64,000 nt of DNA. Source: Allobosea sp. WAO (lineage in GTDB: Bacteria > Pseudomonadota > Alphaproteobacteria > Rhizobiales > Beijerinckiaceae). The first letter of the stretch is position 1. The number at the start of each line of letters is the position of its first letter. Position numbers and translations under genes: made by a program. The notes below the pieces were generated by a model. That model did not search any database. It saw nothing but the letters and a program-made list of their open reading frames with translations, and was not told the origin of the DNA. The DNA is taken from the NCBI RefSeq assembly GCF_001509835.1, contig NZ_JXTJ01000009.1, positions 102,627-166,626 of the forward strand. Direction: 5' to 3'. Of the stretch, positions 8,094 through 17,349 are shown in pieces.

Positions 8094-9320
8094 TCACCTC
8101 GCGAGATAGAGTTTTCGCAGCTGCGCGGAGATCGGGGTCCAGTCTCCGATCTGGGTCGCCATTGCGTGAGCTCCGAGCATCATGCTCTGCCAGGTCTCCG
8201 GCGAGAGCAGTGCGGCCTTGTGGAAGGCTTCCGCGACCGCGCTCGCCGTCAGATCGCGCATGACGAGCCCGGCATTCGCGCTGGCGACCTGTTCCGCGAG
8301 CCCGGTTTCCTGCGAAACCACCAGGGGAAGGCCGGCGAGGGCGGCTTCCAGGGCCGCGATCGGCACGCCATCGAAGCGTGACGGCTGCACGAAGAAGTGC
8401 CAGCCGGACATCTTGCTGTGCTTGGCTTCGCCGAAGCATGGCCCTTGGATCTCGATCGCGTCGGTGAGGTCGAGTGTAGCCGCCATTGCGGCGAGAACGT
8501 CCCGTGCGGGTCCGGTGCCGATCAGGACAAGACGCCCGCGCCCGCCCTGCCGGCGATAGATGGCAAATCCTTCCACCAGCAGGTCGAGTCCCTTATGCAG
8601 GATCTCGTACCGGCCGCAGAAGCCGAAGACCGGGAAGTCGGCGAAGCCGACATTGCGCGTCGGCCGCCGCGGAATACCATCGAACACGCTGGAATAGGCG
8701 GCGTTCGGCACGACGTGGACGCGCGCAGCCGGCGCCAGCCTGGCGATGAGCTTGGCTTCTGCGGGCGAGACGGCCTGGACAAAGCGCGCCAGCTCGAGCG
8801 CCTGGCGTTCGAACAGCCGCAGATAGGCGGCGGTTCGCCAGTTCGCGATAGCGCCGCTTGGCGCGAAGACATGCGAATAGCGGCCATGGACCGTGATGCC
8901 GAATGGCAAGCCCCGCTGGTGGAGCGCCCGGGCCAGGGATGGCAGCAGCAATTGCCGGGCGGTATGGATGTGGAACACCGTCGTCGGGCCGGCGCCTCCG
9001 GCCATTGCCGCGATGATCGGTTCCTCCAACCCGTAGACCCGCCCCACCAGGCGCGGCCCGTCGAGCGGAAGGATCAGTGTCGGCAGATCGACGGCCTCTC
9101 CGCCGCCATCCTGGTCGTGGCTGCGCAGGAATAGGATCTTCGCATTGTCGCCGGCAGCGAGTTGCTCGCGCGCCATCCGGCGCACGACATGGTGCACCCC
9201 GTTGGCCGCCGACGGGTGCGGACCAGCGTCGTCGATCACGACATGTCTGATGTCGAGGCTCTCGCGCGGAGCGGCGCGCGGCACCGGGCTCGCGGCCTCA
9301 GGCAGCAGAAGGTCGGCCAT
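8094..9320 (-). CDS. Glycosyltransferase, GT4 family
   Basis: This 408-residue protein has the GT-B two-domain form of GT4 retaining glycosyltransferases. The N-terminal domain shows the acceptor-side loop with AANGVHHVVRRMA. The C-terminal nucleotide-sugar domain contains FGFCGRYEILHKGLDLL and QPSRFDGVPIAALEAAL, where Asp replaces the first Glu of the usual E-x7-E motif. No signal peptide or membrane segment is seen, so it would act on the cytoplasmic face of the membrane, adding a sugar to the undecaprenyl-linked repeat unit. It is the last gene of the minus-strand exopolysaccharide arm and overlaps the end of the flippase gene by 23 bases. The sugar donor is unknown; GDP-mannose is a reasonable guess because ManC is in the same arm. 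Confidence 0.85.
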   Translation of the reverse strand: MADLLLPEAASPVPRAAPRESLDIRHVVIDDAGPHPSAANGVHHVVRRMAREQLAAGDNAKILFLRSHDQDGGGEAVDLPTLILPLDGPRLVGRVYGLEEPIIAAMAGGAGPTTVFHIHTARQLLLPSLARALHQRGLPFGITVHGRYSHVFAPSGAIANWRTAAYLRLFERQALELARFVQAVSPAEAKLIARLAPAARVHVVPNAAYSSVFDGIPRRPTRNVGFADFPVFGFCGRYEILHKGLDLLVEGFAIYRRQGGRGRLVLIGTGPARDVLAAMAATLDLTDAIEIQGPCFGEAKHSKMSGWHFFVQPSRFDGVPIAALEAALAGLPLVVSQETGLAEQVASANAGLVMRDLTASAVAEAFHKAALLSPETWQSMMLGAHAMATQIGDWTPISAQLRKLYLAR

Positions 9321-10524
9321 GGGCGATCATCCTCGTCAGGAACCAGTGCGCGGTCAAAAGGCGGACCAGATTGGAGCCGCCGAGCGCAAAGCAAGCGCCG
9401 GCCAGCCCGTATTGCTGGGTCAGCGGCAAGAACAGGGCGGCGGCAGCGAGCGTGCCGGCGGCGCTGACGAGCAACGCCAGCCGGGCCGCGTCGACGCCAT
9501 GCATGAAGGAGCAGACCATGTCGGCCGAGTAGCCGAGCAGCCAGCTGATCGCGAGGATGCGGATCGGTAAAGCAAGGCCGAGATAGCTTGAATCCGCGCC
9601 ATAGAGCAGCAGCAGGACGAGGTCCGGGGCAGCCAGCAGCACGGCATAGCAGGGCACGAGCGGCAGCGTGCCGATCAGCGCATAGTCCCGTGCGGCCTTC
9701 CAGGCGGCCCGGTAGCCTTCGCGGGACTTTCGGGCGGCCGCCTGCGGGATGACGTTGCACAGGCCGAGCAGGATCGGGTTGGCGAGGTTTACGACGTTCA
9801 GCGCGGCCTGGAAGGCTGCGGTCGAGGCCGCGCCGAACATCGCGGTCAGCCCCCAGAGGAAGAGCTGGATTCGCAGCGCGCCGACGAAGTTGTTGGCGAG
9901 CGACCAGCGCCCGAGCGACCAGAACTCGCTGAAGGTCGGGCGCAGCGTACCCGCCGCCGGCCGTTCGGCGCGCACGAGGCGAGACGAGACCAGGAGCGCC
10001 ACGCCTGATGCTGCCGCCATGCAGAAAAAGACGCTCGGCAGCGTCAGCGTGCCTTGCTGAAGCAGGAGCAGCACGGCGAGCGGCGCGCCGAGATAGGCGA
10101 TGCTGTCGCCGGCAAGGGCGTCGCGATGCCGGAACTCGGCGAACAGGATGCGGCGCAGCGCTTCCTGCCCCTGCCATATCACGAGGTGGAGAGAGACCGG
10201 CAGGGCGAGGTCGGGGCGCCCCATGACGACGAGGCCGAAGGCGAGCAGCAGCGCTGCCGGCAGCAACAGCATGGGCAGCAAGGCGAGACTGCACCCGGCC
10301 AGGGCCGCGCGCTCCTCCTCGGGCAGTCGCGCGATCCGGATCGACATCGGATAGAAGATCACCGAGCTGATCGAGAGCTGGATCATCAGCAGGATGCCGA
10401 AGATCAGCGCGAAGACGCCGTACTCGACCGGCGCGATATGGCGCGCCAGCACGATATTGAGCAGGAAGGCGCCGAGGCTTACGACGCCCTGATCGATCAA
10501 CGTCCAGGAAGCATGGCGTAGCAA
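9298..10524 (-). CDS. Polysaccharide flippase (Wzx-like, MATE/MVF superfamily)
   Basis: This hydrophobic protein of about 408 residues has around 12 predicted membrane segments and the layout of O-antigen/exopolysaccharide flippases, which move lipid-linked repeat units to the periplasmic face. Segments such as LGAFLLNIVLARHIAPVEYG at the N-terminus are typical of that family. The open frame continues upstream into the preceding gene, but those residues are Arg/Pro-rich and not membrane-like. I chose the TTG at 10524, five bases past the previous stop codon, where homology-like sequence begins (LLRHASWTLIDQG). The start is uncertain; an ATG at 10617 is the alternative. It lies between the fused oxidoreductase gene and a glycosyltransferase gene. 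Confidence 0.82.
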   Translation of the reverse strand: MLRHASWTLIDQGVVSLGAFLLNIVLARHIAPVEYGVFALIFGILLMIQLSISSVIFYPMSIRIARLPEEERAALAGCSLALLPMLLLPAALLLAFGLVVMGRPDLALPVSLHLVIWQGQEALRRILFAEFRHRDALAGDSIAYLGAPLAVLLLLQQGTLTLPSVFFCMAAASGVALLVSSRLVRAERPAAGTLRPTFSEFWSLGRWSLANNFVGALRIQLFLWGLTAMFGAASTAAFQAALNVVNLANPILLGLCNVIPQAAARKSREGYRAAWKAARDYALIGTLPLVPCYAVLLAAPDLVLLLLYGADSSYLGLALPIRILAISWLLGYSADMVCSFMHGVDAARLALLVSAAGTLAAAALFLPLTQQYGLAGACFALGGSNLVRLLTAHWFLTRMIAHGRPSAA

Positions 10525-10528
10525 GGAT

Positions 10529-12772
10529 TTAGCTCGCTTTGGCCAGGGCTGCGGGAGGTTCGGGCACAGCGGGGGCTGAGGCCCGGGCCGCCTCGCCTGC
10601 GCGGCAGAGGTCGCCATAGGCCCAGCGCAGATAGGCACCGGTGACGGCCATGCCCTCAGTGAAGCCATGGTGCGGCCGGTAGCCGAGCAGGCGCGCCGCC
10701 TTGTCGTTGCTCGCATAGGCCTGCGATTCATAGAGGGCGAGCGCACGCGGGTCGGGCAAGTGGCGCAGGCCGAAACGCCGGCCGCCGCCGCCGCCGAAAT
10801 AGGCCTTGGTCACGAGCTTGTGGAGGCCGGGTGGCAAGGCGTCATAGCCGGCCTGCAGCGCCTGGCGGGCCGGCGGCCAGCGGACGATGATCTGGACCAG
10901 GCGCTTCGGGTTGGCGAGCACCGCCTTGATGTCCCGCACCACGCCGCTGTTCTCGCCCCGGATCCGGGCGCTCGGCCAGTAGACCGGCGGCGGAACCTGG
11001 ATCGCCTGCGCGATCGCGCCGAAGAACTTGCCCCAGCTCACCGGCTCCGGACCGGAGATGATGAAGCGTTCGCCGACCGCCTCGGGTCGCTGCGCGGCGA
11101 GCAGCATCGCGTCGATCAGGTCCTCGATGTAGACCGCGTTGCAGATGCCTTCCCCGGCATCGGGCAGGATGACGTCGCCGGTGATCAGCATCTGGGCCGG
11201 CGCGTCCGCCCAGGGCTTGGAGAACGGGCCATAGACCACGGCCGGCTGGATGATCGAGGCCGGAACGCCCTCCTCGCGCGCGGCTTTCAGCGTGCGCGCC
11301 TCGAGGTCGAGCTTGTTGCGGGCATAGGGCCAGGAGACATCGCCGTCGCGGGTCTCCTCGGTCAGCTTGCCGTCCGGAAACGGCTCATAGACCGAGAAAC
11401 TGCTGAGATAGACGAAGCCCTTGACCTTCTGCTTCACGGCACCGGCGAGCAACTGCTCGAGCCCCTCGAGATTGGCCTTGCGGGAGCGATGATCATAGGC
11501 GCAGTGGAAGACGTAATCGACGCCGTCGAAGGCCTGGGCCGCAGGCCCGGCTTCGCCGAGCTTGCCGTTGACGATCTCGACAGGCAGCCGGGCGAGGCGC
11601 GTCGCCTGGCCGTAGCTGCGCACGAGGCAGCGTACCTTGACGCCCTGCTCGACCAGACGCTCGGCGAGCCTGCCGCCGATGAAGCCCGCCGCGCCGGTGA
11701 GCAGCGCCGTGCTGCCGGCCGGCAGGCGGGGCAGCTCGTCCTTGTCCGCGACTTTGGCTTCGGTACGCCAGCCGAGCGTCAACGGCTCACGTTTGGCATA
11801 GCAGCGCTCGATCAGTGCGACGGAGCGCGCGCCCTCGCTGCCGGGAATGCCGGCAGAGGCCTCGCCGGACACGCTCCGGGCGAAATCGCGAAGCTCGGAG
11901 TCGAACAGCTCCGGGAACAGCTGCAGCGGCAGCTCGGCCGCGGCCCGCCCCTCGTGGCGGAACGCGAGGGCGTTGGGGGAGCCGTCGAGCACGATGTTCT
12001 TGGAGAGGTGGACCTCGACGAAGCCGGCGCTGCCCTGGATCTGGATCGTGTCGCGCAGATCGCGCGTGCGGCTGAGCTCGACCGTTCCGGTTGCGCCCGA
12101 GGCCATCCGGCACTCGATCAGGCAATCCGCCTCGACGCCCTGGTCGGCATCGTCGCGATAGCTCAGCGAGGCGACGTCACCCAGCCACCAGAGCAGGAGA
12201 TCGAGTGTGTGCGCGCCGGTGTCCATCAGTACGCCGCCGGCAGCGAGCTCGCGCCGCAGCAGCGCGTCGGAACTGGTCGCCCAGTTGAAGACGAAGCCTT
12301 CGCGAATGCTGAAACTGCGGATCGTGCCGAGCGTGCCGGAGTCGATCAGCGCCTTGAGCCAGCGCGCGCCGAGCAGGTAGCGCCGCAGCAGCCCGACCCT
12401 GAGGGTGAGCCTGCGGGCATCGGCCTCGCGGATCATCGTCTCGCACTGCTCCGAGGTCACGGCCAGCGGCTTCTCCATGAAAAGATGCTTGCCGGCCTTG
12501 AGCAGCTCGATCCCCATCGGGCCGTGGAACACATGCGGCACGGCGACGATCGCCGCATCGAACTTGTCGGCGGCCTCGCGCCAGTCGGCGACGCGGACGA
12601 CATCGCGGCCGTGCCGGCCGAGTTTGCCGGCGAGCAGAGCGAGCCGTTCCGGCGAACGGTCGACCAGCACCGAGGGCTGCCAGCCGGCGCGGCGCAGCGC
12701 CGGCTGGATGTGATGGTCGACGACCGCGCCGCAGCCGATGATGGCCAGGCGCTGGGGGATGCCAGAGCTCAT
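10529..12772 (-). CDS. Fused Gfo/Idh/MocA oxidoreductase - extended SDR epimerase/dehydratase
   Basis: One 747-residue frame holds two enzymes. Residues 1 to about 340 are a Gfo/Idh/MocA sugar oxidoreductase: Rossmann motif GCGAVV (13-18), the catalytic-lysine motif EKP (100-102) and DTGAHTLDLLLWW (184-196). Residues from about 353 form an extended SDR: TGAAGFIG (359-366), a serine pair at 457-458 and the YxxxK pair Tyr483/Lys487. The ATG at 12772 overlaps the preceding stop as ATGA and has GAGGAA upstream. Both halves probably act on nucleotide-linked or lipid-linked sugars during exopolysaccharide precursor synthesis. Consecutive oxidation and epimerisation/reduction steps on one sugar would explain the fusion, but that is inference. 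No frameshift or stop separates the halves. Confidence 0.88.
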   Translation of the reverse strand: MSSGIPQRLAIIGCGAVVDHHIQPALRRAGWQPSVLVDRSPERLALLAGKLGRHGRDVVRVADWREAADKFDAAIVAVPHVFHGPMGIELLKAGKHLFMEKPLAVTSEQCETMIREADARRLTLRVGLLRRYLLGARWLKALIDSGTLGTIRSFSIREGFVFNWATSSDALLRRELAAGGVLMDTGAHTLDLLLWWLGDVASLSYRDDADQGVEADCLIECRMASGATGTVELSRTRDLRDTIQIQGSAGFVEVHLSKNIVLDGSPNALAFRHEGRAAAELPLQLFPELFDSELRDFARSVSGEASAGIPGSEGARSVALIERCYAKREPLTLGWRTEAKVADKDELPRLPAGSTALLTGAAGFIGGRLAERLVEQGVKVRCLVRSYGQATRLARLPVEIVNGKLGEAGPAAQAFDGVDYVFHCAYDHRSRKANLEGLEQLLAGAVKQKVKGFVYLSSFSVYEPFPDGKLTEETRDGDVSWPYARNKLDLEARTLKAAREEGVPASIIQPAVVYGPFSKPWADAPAQMLITGDVILPDAGEGICNAVYIEDLIDAMLLAAQRPEAVGERFIISGPEPVSWGKFFGAIAQAIQVPPPVYWPSARIRGENSGVVRDIKAVLANPKRLVQIIVRWPPARQALQAGYDALPPGLHKLVTKAYFGGGGGRRFGLRHLPDPRALALYESQAYASNDKAARLLGYRPHHGFTEGMAVTGAYLRWAYGDLCRAGEAARASAPAVPEPPAALAKAS

Positions 12773-14034
12773 GCTCGCGTTCCTCGCTGAAGCGGATGGA
12801 GATTGGAGACGTTGGACCAGTCGGCGGTGCGCGCCTGCGCGGGCGCCTCGAGTGCCTTTTCGTATTCGGCGAAGGCCCGCTTGGCCGCGTTCTCCCAGGT
12901 GAAATACCGGGCGACCCGCGCCCTGGCGTGCCGTCCCATTTTCGGGAGCATGTCGGATCGGGCGGCCAGCGCGGCGACCGCGTCGCGCAGCTGGCGTGCA
13001 TCGCCGGGCTCGACCAGCTGGCCGCTGGCCTGATCGATCTGGTGCGGAATTCCGCCGACCCGCGAGGCCAGCACCGGCACGCCATGCGACATCGCTTCCA
13101 GCACGACCAGCGGGAAGGTGTCGGCGAGCGTCGGGAAGACGAAGAGGTCGGAACGACGGAACAGGGCCTGGACCTCTGCGTCCGACAGGCGCCCGGTCAC
13201 GACGATCCGCTGGTCGGGCCGGCGCGTCGCCGAAGCGATTCCGTAGTCGATCTCGGCGCGCTTCTCGCCGCCGACTATCAGCGTATACGGGCAGTTCAGG
13301 CCGTCGAACGCTTCCAGCAGGACCGGCAGGCCCTTGTTCGGCGTATGGTTCGCCAGGAACATGCAGGTCAGTTCGCCGTTCCGCCGCGCCGGTACGCCGA
13401 GCCGGGTGCAGATGGCGGCGTCCTCGCCCGCATCGGACGCGCCGGGCATCGACACTCCGTTCGGGACCACGGCGAAGCTCCCGGAAAAGCCCATCGCCTC
13501 GACGATCTCGCGATCCGCGGGCGACAGGCCGAGGATGGCTGCCGCCCCGCGCACGGCCTGGTGGACCGGTCGCGTCACCAGCATCTGCCAGGCGAGGCGA
13601 CGCAGCGGGCCGAAGCCGTAGATCCGGTTGCCATTGGCGATCTCGTTGAAGCCATGGGTGGAGACGACATAGGGAACGCCGACCTCGCGGCAGGCCCGGG
13701 CGATCCTGGCCATTTCCAGCGCCGGCATCGGATTGTGCAGGTGCACGAGGTCGAATTGCCCGGAGCGGACCATCGCCGGGATGTCGGAGGCGTAGAACAG
13801 GGTGCGGTAGCGGTTCGGGATCCGGCTCCAGGGCAGTGCCGGCGGCAGTCCCACCTTGACCGGCGCACGGCGGATTCGCGATGCCTCCGCCTCGTGCAGC
13901 TGCGCGCCCATCATGCTGGCGATGGTGATCTCGCAATGCTCGGCGAGCGCGGCGCTGAGCTGCTCGGCGGCTCGGCCGGCACCGCTGACGCTGAGATGCG
14001 GCGGGGCGACGATCGCCGCCAGGACCTTGATCAT
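12769..14034 (-). CDS. Glycosyltransferase, GT4 family
   Basis: This is a 421-residue GT4-type glycosyltransferase of the exopolysaccharide assembly line. The N-terminal domain begins MIKVLAAIVAPPHLSVSG and has the acceptor-loop pattern GAGRAAEQL. The C-terminal domain carries FLANHTPNKGLPVLLEAF and FPTLADTFPLVVLEAMSHG, the donor-binding region. I chose the ATG at 14034 because the upstream in-frame residues are Arg-rich shadow sequence and because it overlaps the epimerase stop as ATGA. Its own stop overlaps the next start in the same way, so three consecutive genes are translationally coupled. Donor and linkage cannot be read from the sequence. Confidence 0.88.
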   Translation of the reverse strand: MIKVLAAIVAPPHLSVSGAGRAAEQLSAALAEHCEITIASMMGAQLHEAEASRIRRAPVKVGLPPALPWSRIPNRYRTLFYASDIPAMVRSGQFDLVHLHNPMPALEMARIARACREVGVPYVVSTHGFNEIANGNRIYGFGPLRRLAWQMLVTRPVHQAVRGAAAILGLSPADREIVEAMGFSGSFAVVPNGVSMPGASDAGEDAAICTRLGVPARRNGELTCMFLANHTPNKGLPVLLEAFDGLNCPYTLIVGGEKRAEIDYGIASATRRPDQRIVVTGRLSDAEVQALFRRSDLFVFPTLADTFPLVVLEAMSHGVPVLASRVGGIPHQIDQASGQLVEPGDARQLRDAVAALAARSDMLPKMGRHARARVARYFTWENAAKRAFAEYEKALEAPAQARTADWSNVSNLHPLQRGTRA

Positions 14035-14996
14035 TGGTACTTCTCCACCAGCGCGCTGGCGAGGTCCGGTGCACGCCAGAGGTCGCGCACCGCATCGTCG
14101 ATGGTGAAGGCGGGGACCCAGCCGAAGCGCTGGCGGATCTGCGTGGTGTCGGCGGCGAGGAACGGGCGGTCGACCGGCCGCACCCGGCTGCCATCCTGCT
14201 CCAGCTCGAACTCGACATCGGCGACGGCACGCAGCTTCTGCAGCACTTCCTCGACCGAATAGGGCTGCGACGTGCCGAGGTTGACGGTGATCGTGCTTTC
14301 CGACTGCTGGCGCCTGGCGGTCGCGATCGTGGCGAAGCCCCGTGCCGCATCCTCGACATGGATGTAGTCGCGCTTCGGCCAGAGATTGCCGAGCCGGACC
14401 ACCCTTCTGCCGGCCTTCAGCTGGGCGACGATCTCGGGCAGGAGATGCGGATTGGTCTCGCCGGGGCCGACCACGTTGAACAGCCGGACGATGACGGCGG
14501 AGAGCGAGCGCTGCTGCGCGAGATAGCGCACATATTGCTCGCCATGCAGCTTGTTCATCCCGTAGATGTCGTTCGGCTCGAGCGCCGCCGAGCCTTCGCA
14601 ATGCGGCGCGAGGTCGGGCTTGTAGACGGCGCCGCTGCTCGCGAACACGAAGCGCGTGCCCGGCTGGGCGGCGAGCAGGACGCTGACCAGGCCGAGCAGA
14701 TTGGCCCGCAGAGCCAGCGCCGGGTCGTTTTCGCATTCCGGGATGTAGTGGACCGCCGCCAGATGGACGATGACGTCCGGGCGGAAGTCACGGACGAGCC
14801 GCGCCATCGCCAGCTCGTCGGTGATGTCCAGCCGTTCGAAGCGGATGCGTTCGAGATCGGCCGGCGTGAAGCGGAGCTCGCCATAGCGGAGATTGTCGAC
14901 GACGCAGACATCGTGCTTGTCGTAGAGCTGGCGGGTCAGCTGGCGGCCGACATAGCCGTTGCCGCCGGTAATGATGATACGATCGCGCAGGCCCAA
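14031..14996 (-). CDS. NAD-dependent nucleotide-sugar epimerase/dehydratase (extended SDR)
   Basis: The 321-residue product is an extended SDR acting on nucleotide sugars. It has the NAD-binding GGNGYVG (11-17), the SSGAVY strand end near 120-125 and the catalytic pair Tyr145/Lys149 (YGMNK). It resembles UDP-glucose 4-epimerase and related 4,6-dehydratases; the exact reaction is not fixed by these motifs. It sits between the co-polymerase gene (16 bases upstream) and a GT4 gene whose start it overlaps by ATGA. It therefore probably supplies a sugar used by the following glycosyltransferase. Confidence 0.88.
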   Translation of the reverse strand: MGLRDRIIITGGNGYVGRQLTRQLYDKHDVCVVDNLRYGELRFTPADLERIRFERLDITDELAMARLVRDFRPDVIVHLAAVHYIPECENDPALALRANLLGLVSVLLAAQPGTRFVFASSGAVYKPDLAPHCEGSAALEPNDIYGMNKLHGEQYVRYLAQQRSLSAVIVRLFNVVGPGETNPHLLPEIVAQLKAGRRVVRLGNLWPKRDYIHVEDAARGFATIATARRQQSESTITVNLGTSQPYSVEEVLQKLRAVADVEFELEQDGSRVRPVDRPFLAADTTQIRQRFGWVPAFTIDDAVRDLWRAPDLASALVEKYQ

Positions 14997-15012
14997 GGTT
15001 GCCTCCCGGTAT

Positions 15013-17247
15013 TCAGTCGAAATCGGCGTAGTATTTGCGGATCCTGCGCGCGGCTGGCGGGGCGCGGAAACTTCGGAAGCTCTCGTATCGCTCCGCGTCG
15101 ACCTGGGTCAGTATGACCCCGTGCACTCTGACCGCCCCGTCGTAGAGCCGCCTGACGGCTGCAGCGACGGTAGCCTTCGGCGTGTCGTGCCAGCGCGCCG
15201 CGTGCAGGACGATGTCGGCAAACTGGGCGAGGATCAGCGCGTCCGCAGCGAGCAGCACCGGCGGTGCTTCGACCAGCACCACGTCGAAGGAAGAGCGCGC
15301 CTCGGTCACCAGGTCTGCGAGAGTCGCCGGCGAGAAGGCGGGACCGCTATCCGACAGGCCGCCGCGCCGCTGCAGGATCGACAGGTGGCGCGACTCTCCG
15401 ACGGCAGGGGGCGCGCGCCGGCGCAGCAGCGGGTTGCGTGCTGTCACCTCGGCCGGCGTCCACTGCCGGCCGCCTTCGAGCACCCGCTTTCGCGCCGCGC
15501 TGCCGGCGATGACGTCTTCCAGCGCCACCTTGCCGGTGCTGTCGATCTCGCTGCGCGGCGAGGCATCGACGATCAGCACGCGCCGCCCCATCTCGACTAG
15601 GCAGTGGGCCATGTCGTGGAGCACTTGCGACTTGCCCTGTTCCGGAAGGGCCGATGTCATCAGCACGACCTTGGCACTGCCGGATTCGGCCAGGCGCTGG
15701 GAAGCGATGATCGCCCGCAAGGTTTCGCGTTGCGTCGCGGCGTTGACGCGAGCATCGCCCGGCTGCAGCGCCGGCAGCAGGCCGATGCAGGGGCTGCCGG
15801 TCGTCGGCAGCACTTCCTCTTCCTTTCGGAAGCCGAGATCGCGGCGCTCGAGCAGGAAGGTCAGCAGCCCGCCGAGTGCGGCGGCTCCGATCCCCGCGAG
15901 GGCGAGGGTCAGCCCTTTCTTCGGGCCTGTGGGAACCTGGTTCGGCTCGGCGGCCGCCATGACCTGGGCCGCGACCGGCTTCAGCTCGGAGAGCGCGCGC
16001 GCCTGCATATGGCCTTCGTTCAAGGTCTTCAGGCGCTCGCGGAGAGCATCGGCCCGGCCCTGCAGGGTCCGCAGCTCGGATTCCTTCCCCCGTGTATCGA
16101 TCAACGTCGACTTGGCCTTGCCGGCACCGGCTTCGATCTCCTCCTCGACGCGGCGCGCGCTCCTGACGTCTTCGGCGATCGTCGCCAGGGCGTTGGTCAC
16201 TTCGTTCTGCAGACGTGCTTCCGCCTCCTGCTCCAGCGTGCGCGCCTGGATCACGGAAGGGTGGCGCTCGCCGGTGGCTGCGGCCAGCGCGCTGACCTGC
16301 CTGCGGGCCGCCTCGCGGCTTTCGATCAGGCGCTGGATCTGCGGCAGGGCCGCGATGTCCGGCGGGATATTGCCTTCGGCGACGGCCTGTTTGGCGCGTT
16401 GCAGCCGCGACTCCTCGTTCACCCGGGCGAGTGTCGCCGCGCTTGCCTGGCTCGATATCTCGCGCATCCGCTGCTGGAGCAGCGCGGCGCCTTCCGTGCC
16501 GGTCTCGACGATGCCGGAGCTGCGTCGATACTCCGCGGCGGACCATTCGGCCTGTTCGAGACTCTTCCTGGTGACCTCGATCTGGTCGGCATACCATTCG
16601 GCGGCCCGGCGCGACGAGGCCGAGCTCGTTTCACCGCGATTGGCGAGATAGGTGTCGGCGAAACGGTTGGCGATCTCAGCCGCCCTGTCCGGCGTACCCG
16701 CTGAGTAGCCGATCTCGATCAGATAGGAGCGGCTATCGTTTCGGACCGTGAGATCGCGCATCAGCTCCTGGATCTGGGCTTCCCGCTGCGCCGGGCTGGG
16801 AGCGATCTCGCTGGGCCGGGCGTCCGGCTTCGCGGCGTCCTCGGCCGACAGCTGCTCGGCGACCTGACGCGCGATCGTCCGCGAGCGGACGAACCGCGCT
16901 TCCGTTTCGACGAGAGCGCTTGCGTCGAGCGGCAGGCCGGCGCTGCGACGACCTCCTGCCGGGTCGTCCCGGCTGAAATCGATCTGGACCAAGGCGGTTC
17001 CGGTGTAGCGCTTCGCGCTCAACAGTACGAAAGCCGCCGCGCCGAGCAGCGCCAGCGCAACCAGGCCCGCAATCATGCTCCGGCGGCGCCACAGGGCCAG
17101 AGCTGCCTCATATCCGACATGTTCGAAATGCCGGGGCGCACCGTCTTCCAGCCTGATCGGATTCTGGAATGCCCAGTTCATGACCTTCACGCGGCCTTCT
17201 GCGGGGGAAGCGGTGCGCTTGCCTGGGTTGATCGGAACGGGTTGCAT
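15013..17247 (-). CDS. Polysaccharide co-polymerase / BY-kinase-like chain-length protein (Wzz-Wzc type)
   Basis: The 744-residue inner-membrane protein has the Wzz fold: a first membrane helix at about 58-76, a long periplasmic coiled-coil region rich in Glu/Arg/Ala (about 80-440), a second helix near 443-463, then a cytoplasmic P-loop domain as in Wzc/ExoP. It should set chain length and couple Wzy polymerisation to Wza export. The kinase motifs are altered. The Walker A region reads SALPEQGKSQ instead of PGEGKS. Walker A' keeps VLIVDAS. The Walker B aspartate is replaced by Glu (VLVEAPP). The C-terminal tail has only three tyrosines, in RYES and KYY. Kinase activity is therefore doubtful. 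GAAGG precedes the ATG. It lies between the manC and epimerase genes. Confidence 0.87.
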   Translation of the reverse strand: MQPVPINPGKRTASPAEGRVKVMNWAFQNPIRLEDGAPRHFEHVGYEAALALWRRRSMIAGLVALALLGAAAFVLLSAKRYTGTALVQIDFSRDDPAGGRRSAGLPLDASALVETEARFVRSRTIARQVAEQLSAEDAAKPDARPSEIAPSPAQREAQIQELMRDLTVRNDSRSYLIEIGYSAGTPDRAAEIANRFADTYLANRGETSSASSRRAAEWYADQIEVTRKSLEQAEWSAAEYRRSSGIVETGTEGAALLQQRMREISSQASAATLARVNEESRLQRAKQAVAEGNIPPDIAALPQIQRLIESREAARRQVSALAAATGERHPSVIQARTLEQEAEARLQNEVTNALATIAEDVRSARRVEEEIEAGAGKAKSTLIDTRGKESELRTLQGRADALRERLKTLNEGHMQARALSELKPVAAQVMAAAEPNQVPTGPKKGLTLALAGIGAAALGGLLTFLLERRDLGFRKEEEVLPTTGSPCIGLLPALQPGDARVNAATQRETLRAIIASQRLAESGSAKVVLMTSALPEQGKSQVLHDMAHCLVEMGRRVLIVDASPRSEIDSTGKVALEDVIAGSAARKRVLEGGRQWTPAEVTARNPLLRRRAPPAVGESRHLSILQRRGGLSDSGPAFSPATLADLVTEARSSFDVVLVEAPPVLLAADALILAQFADIVLHAARWHDTPKATVAAAVRRLYDGAVRVHGVILTQVDAERYESFRSFRAPPAARRIRKYYADFD

Positions 17248-17349
17248 TGCCTTCGTCTTGTTTCGCCGCGGGTGGTGTGGTTCTGGCTGGGCTGCGGTTG
17301 CTCACACCACCTCGGGGCAGGTCGGCCGATGGCCGTGGGGCGCCGGTGT

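Noticed and set aside
12773..14359. N-terminal extension of the fused oxidoreductase frame by 529 codons
   Set aside because: The extra residues lie over the GT4 gene in another frame and are Arg/Pro-rich. The ATG at 12772 with its ribosome-binding site and ATGA overlap is the natural start.
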